6,282 nt of DNA from JBDTLH01 sp039934875 (GTDB lineage: Bacteria > Acidobacteriota > Terriglobia > Terriglobales > Acidobacteriaceae): assembly GCA_039934875.1 (NCBI GenBank), contig JBDTLH010000005.1, positions 1 through 6,282 on the forward strand. The letters are read 5' to 3'. Made by a program: the position numbers and the translations under genes. Positions within the stretch are counted from its first letter, which is position 1, and each line of letters opens with the position of its first letter. Under the pieces are notes generated by a model. The model had not been told where the DNA came from, made no database searches, and saw only the letters and a list, made by a program, of their open reading frames with translations. Shown here in pieces: positions 1-5,968 of this stretch.

Positions 1-446
1 AGTAACGTCACGTCTCCGCCGTCGTCCACGACCAACTGCGGCCCTTTGCCATCGTCGTGGCTGAGCGCCTGATAAGTTGACCACCAATACTCCTCCAGGC
101 TCTCGCCCTTCCAGGCAAACACCGGAACGCCGGATTGGGCAATCGCCGCTGCCGCGTGGTCCTGCGTGGAGAAGATGTTGCAGCTCGCCCAGCGCACGCT
201 CGCACCCAAGGCGGCCAGCGTCTCAATCAACACCGCTGTCTGAATCGTCAAATGCAGCGATCCCGTAATCCGCACTCCGGCCAGCGGCTTCGCCTGCGCA
301 TACTTCTCGCGAATCGCCATCAGCCCCGGCATCTCAAACTCGGCGACGGAGATCTCCTTGCGTCCCCAATCGGCAAGGGATAGGTCGGCGACTTTATAGT
401 CTTCTTGTTCGATATGAGTTGCGGCGGGTATGGTCGTTGTTGCCAT
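1..446 (-). CDS. ahcY: Adenosylhomocysteinase (SAH hydrolase), N-terminal part, cut by window edge
   Basis: Catalyses the reversible NAD-dependent hydrolysis of S-adenosylhomocysteine to adenosine and homocysteine in the cytoplasm, removing the by-product that inhibits SAM-dependent methyltransferases. The 148 complete codons seen here cover about the first third of a family that usually has 430-480 residues. Visible hallmarks are DWGRKEI (26-32), EMPGLM (38-43), the substrate-site stretch GSLHLTIQTAVLIETL (62-77), the family signature SCNIFSTQDHAAAAIA (88-103), FAWKGESLEEYWW (110-122) and DDGGDVTL (141-148). The ATG at 446 is preceded by GGAG (459-456 on the minus strand) with a 9-base gap, which supports this start. 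It lies 141 bases downstream of metK on the same strand, so the two probably share transcription and work in the same methyl cycle. The rest of the gene lies beyond position 1. Identification is secure. Confidence 0.96.
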   Translation of the reverse strand, partial: MATTTIPAATHIEQEDYKVADLSLADWGRKEISVAEFEMPGLMAIREKYAQAKPLAGVRITGSLHLTIQTAVLIETLAALGASVRWASCNIFSTQDHAAAAIAQSGVPVFAWKGESLEEYWWSTYQALSHDDGKGPQLVVDDGGDVTL

Positions 447-539
447 CAGGTGGCGCTCCAAAATGTAGGATTTAACTTTTAAGAATATCAGTTTCGGGCA
501 TCGCTTCCGAACCGGGACTCGCGGTCCTTCTCAGAGATC

Positions 540-562
540 TGGGCCGACAAAATGCCGGCCCA
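540..562 (-). other. Hairpin-forming palindrome between metK and ahcY
   Basis: TGGGCCG (540-546) and CGGCCCA (556-562) are perfect 7-base inverted repeats around a 9-base loop. The element begins 26 bases after the metK stop. No T-run follows it on the minus strand, so it does not look like a classical Rho-independent terminator. It could be an mRNA-stabilising or processing hairpin that lets metK and ahcY be expressed at different levels, or one copy of a dispersed intergenic repeat. The structure is visible in the sequence; any function is inference. Confidence 0.5.
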
Positions 563-587
563 AGACCCACCACGCGAAAGCGAAAGA

Positions 588-1766
588 CTACTTCGCCGTG
601 CTTACCTGCGATTTCCCGGAACTTACTGCCTGCTCTTTCAGCGCCGCAGCTTTGTCCGTCTTCTCCCAGGTGAATTCGGGCTCGTTGCGGCCGAAGTGGC
701 CATTGGCAGCCGTTTTGCGGTAAATGGGACGGCGCAGATCGAGCGATTCAATGATCCCCTTGGGGGTGAGCTTGAAGTTGGCGCGGACCAGCTCTGTAAG
801 TTTGGTCTCGCTCACCGTTCCGGTGCCAAAGGTATCTACCCGCACGCTGACCGGATCGGCGACACCGATGGCATAGGCGAGTTGCACTTCAACGCGATCG
901 GCGAGTCCGGCGGCGACGATGTTCTTGGCGATGTGGCGCGCCATATAGCAGGCGGAGCGGTCCACCTTGGTTGGGTCCTTGCCGGAGAAGGCGCCCCCGC
1001 CGTGCCGTCCCATACCGCCGTAGGTGTCCACAATGATCTTCCGGCCCGTCAGTCCGGTGTCTCCCATAGGACCACCGATGACAAAGCGTCCCGTCGGATT
1101 GATATGATATTTGGTGTTCTCGTCCAGCAAATGAGCAGGCACCGCAACCTGGATCACGTGCTTCAGAATGTCCCCACGCAGAGTGTCGTTGTCCACAGTC
1201 TCGGAGTGCTGGGTGGAGATGACCACTGCATCAACTCGCACCGGCTTATGGTTCTCGTCATACTCGACCGTGACCTGCGACTTGCCGTCTGGGCGGAGAT
1301 ACTCAAGTTGTCCGCTCTTGCGCACATCGGTGAGCCGCTTGGTGAGCTTTTGGGCGAGTGAGATGGCGGCGGGCATTAACTCCGGAGTCTCGTTGCAGGC
1401 GTATCCGAACATCAGGCCTTGGTCGCCCGCGCCGCCGGTGTCTACGCCCTGGGCGATGTCAGGCGACTGGGAGTGAATGGAGCTGACCACCGAACAGGTA
1501 TTGGAGTCGAAGCCGTAGATGGCGTTGTTGTAGCCGATTGAGGATACGGTGCCGCGCACAATGGCCTGGAAATCCACGTAGGCTTTGGTGGTAATCTCCC
1601 CTGAGATGACGACCAAACCGGTTGTGGTGAGGGTTTCGCAAGCGACGCGACTGTAAGGGTCCTGTTCGAGACAGGCATCCAGGATGGCGTCAGAGATCTG
1701 GTCGGCGATTTTGTCAGGATGACCTTCGGTCACTGACTCGGAAGTGAATAGAAAACGGTCCTGCAT
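588..1766 (-). CDS. metK: S-adenosylmethionine synthetase (methionine adenosyltransferase)
   Basis: Makes S-adenosylmethionine from methionine and ATP, releasing phosphate and pyrophosphate; a cytoplasmic, Mg- and K-dependent enzyme, usually a tetramer. The 392-residue product has normal family length. It opens with MQDRFLFTSESVTEGHPDK, which carries the ATP-site H16 and D18. It contains the first family signature GAGDQGLMFGYA (112-123), the GDTGLTGRK segment (235-243) and the second signature GGGAFSGKD (256-264) with the phosphate-binding K263. The C-terminal landmarks AYAIGVADPVS and HFGR are also present. The start at 1766 is chosen because it gives the conserved N-terminus and has AGGAGG upstream (1784-1779). 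The open frame continues back to a TTG at 1937, but that extension has no MetK similarity. ahcY follows 141 bases downstream and a small helix-turn-helix gene lies upstream on the same strand. The 5' leader has possible regulatory folding, described separately. Confidence 0.98.
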   Translation of the reverse strand: MQDRFLFTSESVTEGHPDKIADQISDAILDACLEQDPYSRVACETLTTTGLVVISGEITTKAYVDFQAIVRGTVSSIGYNNAIYGFDSNTCSVVSSIHSQSPDIAQGVDTGGAGDQGLMFGYACNETPELMPAAISLAQKLTKRLTDVRKSGQLEYLRPDGKSQVTVEYDENHKPVRVDAVVISTQHSETVDNDTLRGDILKHVIQVAVPAHLLDENTKYHINPTGRFVIGGPMGDTGLTGRKIIVDTYGGMGRHGGGAFSGKDPTKVDRSACYMARHIAKNIVAAGLADRVEVQLAYAIGVADPVSVRVDTFGTGTVSETKLTELVRANFKLTPKGIIESLDLRRPIYRKTAANGHFGRNEPEFTWEKTDKAAALKEQAVSSGKSQVSTAK

Positions 1767-1778
1767 GGACAAGGTAGT

Positions 1779-1784
1779 CCTCCT
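1779..1784 (-). promoter_or_regulatory. metK Shine-Dalgarno site (AGGAGG)
   Basis: A full AGGAGG lies 12 bases before the ATG at 1766. It fixes the metK start against the longer open frame. The spacing is longer than the usual 5-9 bases, so initiation may depend on leader folding. Confidence 0.75.
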
Positions 1785-1796
1785 AGATTCGGAACG

Positions 1797-1821
1797 GAGG
1801 CCTGAGGTTAAGGAGTAACCT
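1797..1821 (-). promoter_or_regulatory. metK leader hairpin with anti-Shine-Dalgarno loop
   Basis: On the transcript strand AGGUUA and UAACCU (1821-1816 and 1810-1805) form a 6-bp stem closed by the 5-base loop CUCCU (1815-1811), complementary to the AGGAG of the metK ribosome binding site. A second CCUCC (1801-1797) follows. GGU at the base of the stem can also pair with the ACC just after the Shine-Dalgarno site, giving an alternative sequestered fold. Flanking GAUUC and GAAUC could enclose the hairpin. I could not match it to a SAM-I, SAM-II, SMK or SAH riboswitch consensus. The complementarity is seen; regulation is inferred. Confidence 0.35.
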
Positions 1822-1852
1822 TTGGAATCGACCAGCCGCCATTCGCCGTATG

Positions 1853-1882
1853 AAGATAAAGCGTCGAGAGAAATCGTCTCAA
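1853..1882 (-). promoter_or_regulatory. Possible sigma70-type promoter for metK
   Basis: TTGAGA (1882-1877, five of six matches to the -35 consensus) and TATCTT (1858-1853, four of six matches to the -10) are separated by 18 bases. Transcription would start near 1846 and give a leader of about 80 bases carrying the hairpin and the AGGAGG site. The match is moderate. Confidence 0.4.
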
Positions 1883-1993
1883 GCTTGAGCGTAATGGTAG
1901 CAGAGCCAGGCGGAAGGATGCAAAGCAATGCGCCCAAAGCGCAGCAGGTGACAGCGAGTGGAGGTGAAGTGCAGTGAATGGGACAGCGGAAGG

Positions 1994-2299
1994 CTACGGA
2001 AGACGAAATGCCGCGAGCCAGCGCATCCGCTTCCTCTCGCCTGAGGGCGCTTCGAGCACCGGACGCGGCGGTTCGCTTTTGGCGACCAGATCGGCGATCA
2101 GAGGGACCTCGTCCATCCTGAGATATTGGGCGTAGGCGCGAACGAAACCTTTGTTGAAGATGCCTCCCGGCAGCTTCTCAAGCTCTTCTTCTTCAATGGC
2201 TTGCAAGTAGTGGGTGCCGATCTTGGTCGCCGCCGCGATGGTGGACAACGACAGCTTGCGCCGCTCACGCTCACTTCGCAACTGCGATCCAAAACTCAT
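1994..2299 (-). CDS. Small RodZ-type helix-turn-helix protein (HTH_25 domain only)
   Basis: The 101-residue product is almost entirely one Xre/Cro-like helix-turn-helix domain of the type found at the N-terminus of the cell-shape protein RodZ. The line LRSERERRKLSLSTIAAATK (8-27) provides the first helices, ATKIGTHYLQAIEEEEL the recognition part, and LPGGIFNKGFVRAYAQYL the typical RodZ-like continuation. RodZ itself goes on to a basic juxtamembrane patch, a membrane helix and a periplasmic domain. Here the chain reaches a basic patch, GERKRMRWLAAFRLP, and stops with no membrane segment. It may be a genuine stand-alone cytoplasmic protein or a shortened RodZ relative. There is no clear Shine-Dalgarno site before the ATG, and a TATAAC box sits so close that the message may be almost leaderless. 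metK starts 227 bases downstream on the same strand. The domain call is firm; the role is unknown. Confidence 0.8.
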   Translation of the reverse strand: MSFGSQLRSERERRKLSLSTIAAATKIGTHYLQAIEEEELEKLPGGIFNKGFVRAYAQYLRMDEVPLIADLVAKSEPPRPVLEAPSGERKRMRWLAAFRLP

Positions 2300-2316
2300 A
2301 AGAAGGTTTAACCAAA

Positions 2317-2322
2317 GTTATA
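2317..2322 (-). promoter_or_regulatory. Possible -10 box for the helix-turn-helix gene
   Basis: TATAAC (2322-2317) matches five of six bases of the -10 consensus, but no good -35 box lies at the right distance. Initiation would fall about 10 bases before the ATG at 2299, consistent with the lack of a Shine-Dalgarno site there. Weak call. Confidence 0.3.
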
Positions 2323-2395
2323 CAAGCAAACGCTCTAACTTCGCCATTTTTTTCGTACTATTCACCCTATCGTCACACCAGAGCCGGAACTTGAA

Positions 2396-2424
2396 TTGAA
2401 GAGGCGTTTCCGGCTGACTATACT
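2396..2424 (+). promoter_or_regulatory. Sigma70-type promoter for the GAF-GGDEF gene
   Basis: TTGAAG (2396-2401) and TATACT (2419-2424) lie exactly 17 bases apart, the optimal spacing. They match four of six bases of the -35 and five of six of the -10 consensus. Transcription would start near 2431, leaving a leader of about 38 bases before the ATG at 2469. The promoter lies in the divergent gap between the helix-turn-helix gene and the GGDEF gene, on the side that fits the latter. Confidence 0.6.
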
Positions 2425-2468
2425 CGGTCTTAGCGCAGCATTGTCGCTATCGCTTCGCGCATCTAAGA

Positions 2469-3572
2469 ATGCCAATGAAAGCTGTCGAGAGTTTGAGTTC
2501 GGAGGCCGCCGCCTACAGCCATATTTCGCGAACAGAAGAGTTGCGCATCTTTCACGATGTCGCCAAGGCGCTCACTTCGTCGCTCAACCTTGACCAGGTT
2601 CTGCAAACGATTCTGGAAAAGATGGCCACGCTATTTCGCCCTGAGACCTGGTCGCTGCTGATTGTGGATGAGCAGAAGAATGACCTCTACTTTGCGATCG
2701 CTATCGGTGATTCGGCGGGCAAGTTGAAGGCAGGCCGGCAGCAGATGGGCGAGGGGGTGGCGGGTTGGGTGGCGCAGCATGGGGAGCCGCTGATCGTCTC
2801 CGACCAGCAAGCCAATCCTCGATTCCCGCTGGCCGGAGGTGCCGGTTCCATATCCGCGCCCGAAAGCGGGAGCGGGACAAAAACCCGCTCGATTATCTGT
2901 CTTCCCCTTAAGAGCAAAGACAAAGTGCTGGGAGTGATTCAACTGATTAATTGCCGGGTGGAGGAGTTCAGTGACCGTGAGCTTTTTCTACTACATGCGC
3001 TGTGTGATTATGCGGCGATCGCCATCGACAATGCCCGCTCGGTGGAGCGCATACAGGAACTCACTATCACCGACGAGGTGACCGGACTCTTTAATGCTCG
3101 ACATCTTTATAAGGTTCTGGAGTCGGAGGTGTACCGGTCACAGCGCTTCGGCTATCAGTTTTCTGTGATCTTCATCGATCTGGACCGCTTCAAGAGAGTC
3201 AATGATAGCCACGGACACCAGGTCGGAAGCCGTCTGCTGGCGGAGATCGGCTTCCGCATCAAGGAACAGTTGCGGCTGATCGACTATGCCTTCCGCTATG
3301 GAGGCGACGAATTCGTGGTGCTGTTGCCGCAGACCGATAAATCTGCTGCGCTGGTAGTGGCGAAGCGGCTCAAGGAGACGCTGCGCACCGAGCGCTTTCT
3401 CGCGACCGAGGGGTATGACCTGGCGGTCGAGTGCTCCATTGGGATCGCCAGCTTCCCTGAGGATGCGAGGACGGCGAATGACATCATCCTGCGGGCGGAC
3501 GAACAGATGTATCTGGTAAAGAACACGTCGCGCAACGCGATTGCGATGGCGCAGTTCGGGATCGTGGGGTAG
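2469..3572 (+). CDS. GAF-GGDEF dinucleotide cyclase, candidate Hypr-type (3',3'-cGAMP) enzyme
   Basis: A 367-residue soluble signalling enzyme expected to join two nucleoside triphosphates into a cyclic dinucleotide. A GAF sensor domain spans about 25-190, with a Gly/Ser-rich loop at 121-140. A linker helix (about 187-200) leads into the GGDEF domain (200-367), beginning TDEVTGLFN. The domain holds metal-binding D237 in IDLDRFKRVND, guanine-contacting N245, the GGDEF motif at 278-282, and K351 and R355 in YLVKNTSRN. An RxxD inhibitory site (R269, D272) sits exactly five residues before GGDEF. R223 and R300 line up with the further I-site arginines I recall in PleD (R313, R390). The expected GHxxGD is GHQVGS: S254 replaces the aspartate equivalent to PleD D344. 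That change defines Hypr GGDEFs such as Geobacter GacA, which make 3',3'-cGAMP. No membrane segment is visible. The Shine-Dalgarno site is weak, and the ATG at 2475 is an alternative start. Cyclase assignment is strong; product specificity is inferred. Confidence 0.93.
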   Translation: MPMKAVESLSSEAAAYSHISRTEELRIFHDVAKALTSSLNLDQVLQTILEKMATLFRPETWSLLIVDEQKNDLYFAIAIGDSAGKLKAGRQQMGEGVAGWVAQHGEPLIVSDQQANPRFPLAGGAGSISAPESGSGTKTRSIICLPLKSKDKVLGVIQLINCRVEEFSDRELFLLHALCDYAAIAIDNARSVERIQELTITDEVTGLFNARHLYKVLESEVYRSQRFGYQFSVIFIDLDRFKRVNDSHGHQVGSRLLAEIGFRIKEQLRLIDYAFRYGGDEFVVLLPQTDKSAALVVAKRLKETLRTERFLATEGYDLAVECSIGIASFPEDARTANDIILRADEQMYLVKNTSRNAIAMAQFGIVG

Positions 3573-3586
3573 TCGGCTGGTTGTTT

Positions 3587-3606
3587 ATCGGCTAAAGCAC
3601 GCCGAT
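3587..3606 (+). terminator. Possible terminator hairpin after the GGDEF gene
   Basis: ATCGGC (3587-3592) and GCCGAT (3601-3606) form a 6-bp stem with an 8-base loop, starting 14 bases after the TAG stop. Only a short, interrupted T-rich stretch (CTTGATTT) follows, so termination strength is doubtful. Confidence 0.4.
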
Positions 3607-3614
3607 CTTGATTT

Positions 3615-3705
3615 CCGTAGATCGCCGCAGGCGTGGCGGGTCTCCCAAGCGCAGGCTGACCTCCGGGCAGGAAACCCCCTGCGGCATACATCACCGTAGA
3701 TCGCC
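3615..3705. repeat. 12-bp direct repeat enclosing an 8-bp inverted repeat
   Basis: CCGTAGATCGCC occurs at 3615-3626 and again at 3694-3705. Between and overlapping them lie GCCGCAGG (3624-3631) and its reverse complement CCTGCGGC (3678-3685). ATCGCC recurs two more times just downstream (from about 3710 and 3721). No reading frame in 3573-3832 looks like a gene. This may be a degenerate intergenic repeat or a structured 3' region; its nature is unknown. Confidence 0.45.
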
Positions 3706-3805
3706 CAAAATCGCCGCATTAATCGCCGGACCCATCACCCAACGCTCGAACTGATAAAGTGAATACCCTAGATGCGATTTGGCACTAATGATTCGGATTG
3801 CGGGG

Positions 3806-3822
3806 TCGGCGAGATTCGCCGA
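3806..3822 (-). terminator. Palindrome just downstream of the tRNA gene
   Basis: TCGGCGA (3806-3812) and TCGCCGA (3816-3822) are perfect 7-base inverted repeats with a 3-base centre, beginning 10 bases beyond the tRNA CCA end. In the tRNA direction the stem is followed by ACCCCGC rather than a T-run. It could be a processing or pausing hairpin instead of an intrinsic terminator. Confidence 0.35.
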
Positions 3823-3832
3823 AGTGAGAATT

Positions 3833-3909
3833 TGGTGGGCGCTGCAGGACTCGAACCTGCGACCTCGTGCGTGTGAAGCACGCGCTCTAACCAGCTGAGC
3901 TAAGCGCCC
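3833..3909 (-). tRNA. tRNA-Val (anticodon CAC), CCA encoded
   Basis: The minus strand folds into a full cloverleaf. The acceptor stem pairs GGGCGCT with AGCGCCC. The D arm has GCTC and GAGC around AGCTGGTTA. The anticodon stem pairs CGTGC with GCACG around the loop TTCACAC, giving anticodon CAC, which reads the valine codon GUG. The variable loop is AGGTC, and the T arm pairs GCAGG with CCTGC around TTCGAGT. Discriminator A is followed by a genomically encoded CCA. All stems are perfectly paired and the total is 77 bases including CCA, so the gene appears functional. It stands alone, between the GGDEF gene and the ABC exporter and opposite to both. Confidence 0.97.
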
Positions 3910-4120
3910 GTAGTTTGTGACCGGTACTCTCTAAATCTTCCAACAGATTCAAGGCTGACGCCGAGCGTGGAACTATCAAAGGTTAACATAGCGGTTGCGG
4001 TTTGGTGGACCGGTGCGGTTGGCAGTCCTAGTAGAATGGGAACACACCTCCTGTGACAAAGCTGCGCGCCTATAGACGTAAAGAAAGACACGATCCTGGA
4101 CGCGAGCGGGCGGACTGGTC

Positions 4121-5968
4121 ATGACGACATCGCGCAGGATGCTGCGCCTGTTGCGCTACATGCTGCCCTACACCTTGCAGGCGTTGCCTGCGGTGCTGTT
4201 GCTCGCCGGAGTGGGCTTACTGGAGGCGTTCCGGGTACTGCTGATCGGGCCGATTTTTGATAAGGTACTGGAGCCGCACTCCACCGCCTCGAATATCCCG
4301 CTGATTCCCAGATGGAAGCTACTGCAAAATTTCTCCCTTGAACGGCTGATGCCGCATCAGATTCACAATCCGTGGACCATGGTGGCGATTGCCCTGGTCG
4401 CCTCGACGCTGCTCAAGGGATTATTCGATTATGCCGGCACTTATCTGATCAACTACGCCGGGTTTGGCATGATTACCGATTTGCGGGATGATCTCTACAA
4501 CGTCATCCTGCGCCGCTCCGCGAAATTCTTTTCCGGGCAGACTACGGCGACCTTGCTTTCGACCATAGTCAACGATGTGGAGCGGGTGCAATACGCGATG
4601 TCGGCGGTGATGGCGGAGTTTTTGCAACAGGTCTTCACCTTTATCTTCACCGCAATTATTGTGGTTGGACTTGGGGGCAAGCTGGCATGGGTGCTGCTGA
4701 TCTTCGTTCCCTTCGTCATCATGTCGGCGACGCGGATTGGTCGCAGCGTGCGCAGGACCACCCGCCGGGGGCAAGACAAGCTGGCAGAGATCCAGAACGT
4801 CTTGCACGAGACGATTGTAGGCAACCGGATTGTTAAATCGTTCAACATGGAGAAGTTTGAGGCGAGGCGCTTTCGCGATGCGGCGAAGCGTCTGCTGAAA
4901 GCGAATTTGCGCAGCGTGCGCGCGCAGGCGCTGAGTTCTCCGATGATGGACACCATTGGCGCATTCGCGATTGCGTTGCTGCTGCTGATCGGGCGCAATG
5001 CGATCAACAAGAACTATATGACTCCGGGAATCTTTCTGGCGTTCCTGATTGCGGTATTCAAGCTCTACGATCCGGTGCGCAAATTCGCGCAGTTCAACAA
5101 CAATTTCCAGCAGGCGTTCGGGGCATCCGAGCAGATATTCACGTTCATGGACGCGCAAGATGATGTGCTGGAAGAGCCGCACGCGAAGGCGCTCAAGGGA
5201 TTCCGCGACCACATTGCTTTTGAAGGGGTCAATTTTGCCTACTCCGAAGAGGGCGAGCACTGCGAGGTGCTGAAGAACATAAACCTTGAGGTGAGGGTGG
5301 GAGAGGTGCTGGCGATCGTGGGGCCGAGCGGCGCGGGCAAGTCAACGCTGGTGCGGCTGCTGCCGCGGTTCTTCGATCCCACCGCGGGAAGGATTGTGAT
5401 CGATGGCCATGACCTCAGGGAGTTGACGCTCACTTCACTGCGCACCCAGATTGGGACGGTGACGCAAGAGGTATTTCTATTCAACGACACGGTGCGCAGC
5501 AACATCGGATATGGCCAGCCGGAGATTTCTCAAGCGAAGATCGAGGCCGCGGCGAAAGCGGCGCTCGCGCACGATTTCATCTTGCGATTGCCGGAGGGAT
5601 ATAACACAGTGATCGGGGAGCGCGGGTACCGGCTCTCGGGGGGTGAGCGGCAGCGGCTGTCGATTGCGCGCGCGCTGTTGAAAGACGCGCCTATCCTGAT
5701 TTTGGACGAGGCGACCTCATCGCTCGATATGGAGAGCGAGGCGCTGGTGCAGCAAGCATTGCAGAACTTGATGGAGCACCGTACCGTACTGGTGATCGCG
5801 CACCGGCTCTCAACCGTGCGGCGGGCGACACGCATCGTGGTGCTCGAAGCGGGCGAGATCACGGACATCGGTCCGCATGATGAGCTGGTGAAGCGCACCG
5901 GGACCTATCAACGCCTGTACAATCTTCAGTTCGTGGATAATGCAGAGCAGGAGAAGGTGGCGGGATAA
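4121..5968 (+). CDS. MsbA-like ABC exporter, fused permease and ATPase (probable lipid A/lipid flippase)
   Basis: A half-transporter of 615 residues that should act as an inner-membrane homodimer, using ATP to flip a lipid (lipid A core in MsbA) toward the periplasmic leaflet. The membrane domain has about six segments: TM1 near 15-40, TM2 near 87-113, TM3-4 in 167-207, TM5-6 in 277-320. The nucleotide-binding domain starts near 365 and is complete: A-loop tyrosine Y374, Walker A GPSGAGKST (401-409), Q-loop Q449, signature LSGGERQ (505-511), Walker B with D529 and catalytic E530, D-loop SSLD (533-536), and switch histidine H561. The loop between TM1 and TM2 (about 41-86) is longer than in E. 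coli MsbA, explaining most of the extra length over about 580 residues. The ATG at 4121 has only a weak ribosome binding site. The stop overlaps the next gene by one base. The ABC exporter family is certain. The lipid substrate is inferred, since multidrug exporters share this architecture. Confidence 0.93.
   Translation: MTTSRRMLRLLRYMLPYTLQALPAVLLLAGVGLLEAFRVLLIGPIFDKVLEPHSTASNIPLIPRWKLLQNFSLERLMPHQIHNPWTMVAIALVASTLLKGLFDYAGTYLINYAGFGMITDLRDDLYNVILRRSAKFFSGQTTATLLSTIVNDVERVQYAMSAVMAEFLQQVFTFIFTAIIVVGLGGKLAWVLLIFVPFVIMSATRIGRSVRRTTRRGQDKLAEIQNVLHETIVGNRIVKSFNMEKFEARRFRDAAKRLLKANLRSVRAQALSSPMMDTIGAFAIALLLLIGRNAINKNYMTPGIFLAFLIAVFKLYDPVRKFAQFNNNFQQAFGASEQIFTFMDAQDDVLEEPHAKALKGFRDHIAFEGVNFAYSEEGEHCEVLKNINLEVRVGEVLAIVGPSGAGKSTLVRLLPRFFDPTAGRIVIDGHDLRELTLTSLRTQIGTVTQEVFLFNDTVRSNIGYGQPEISQAKIEAAAKAALAHDFILRLPEGYNTVIGERGYRLSGGERQRLSIARALLKDAPILILDEATSSLDMESEALVQQALQNLMEHRTVLVIAHRLSTVRRATRIVVLEAGEITDIGPHDELVKRTGTYQRLYNLQFVDNAEQEKVAG

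Noticed and set aside
447..587. SAH riboswitch ahead of ahcY
   Set aside because: The location is right, but I could not find the conserved core of the SAH aptamer. Only the GC palindrome and a weak 5-bp inverted repeat are visible.
552..1361. Open frame of 269 codons on the plus strand opposite metK
   Set aside because: It lies entirely antisense to the well-supported metK gene and shows no recognisable domain; it is a by-product of GC-rich codon use.
1767..1937. N-terminal extension of metK from a TTG at 1937 (449-residue product)
   Set aside because: The conserved MetK N-terminus begins at the ATG at 1766 with AGGAGG upstream. The extra 57 residues have no MetK similarity.
1767..1993. 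Standard SAM-I (S-box) or SAM-II riboswitch ahead of metK
   Set aside because: The conserved S-box and SAM-II cores are not visible; only a simpler anti-Shine-Dalgarno hairpin is seen, reported as speculative.
3296..3694. Minus-strand open frame spanning the GGDEF 3' end and the following gap
   Set aside because: Most of it is antisense to the conserved GGDEF domain. It has no recognisable motif and no visible ribosome binding site.
3910..4120. Strong promoter or small gene upstream of the exporter
   Set aside because: TATAGA and TAGAAT boxes exist but have no acceptable -35 partner. The 63-codon minus-strand frame has no recognisable feature.
4421..5260. Open frame of 279 codons on the minus strand opposite the ABC exporter
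   Set aside because: It is antisense to conserved exporter sequence, with an Arg/His/Gln-rich composition and no domain; not a credible gene.
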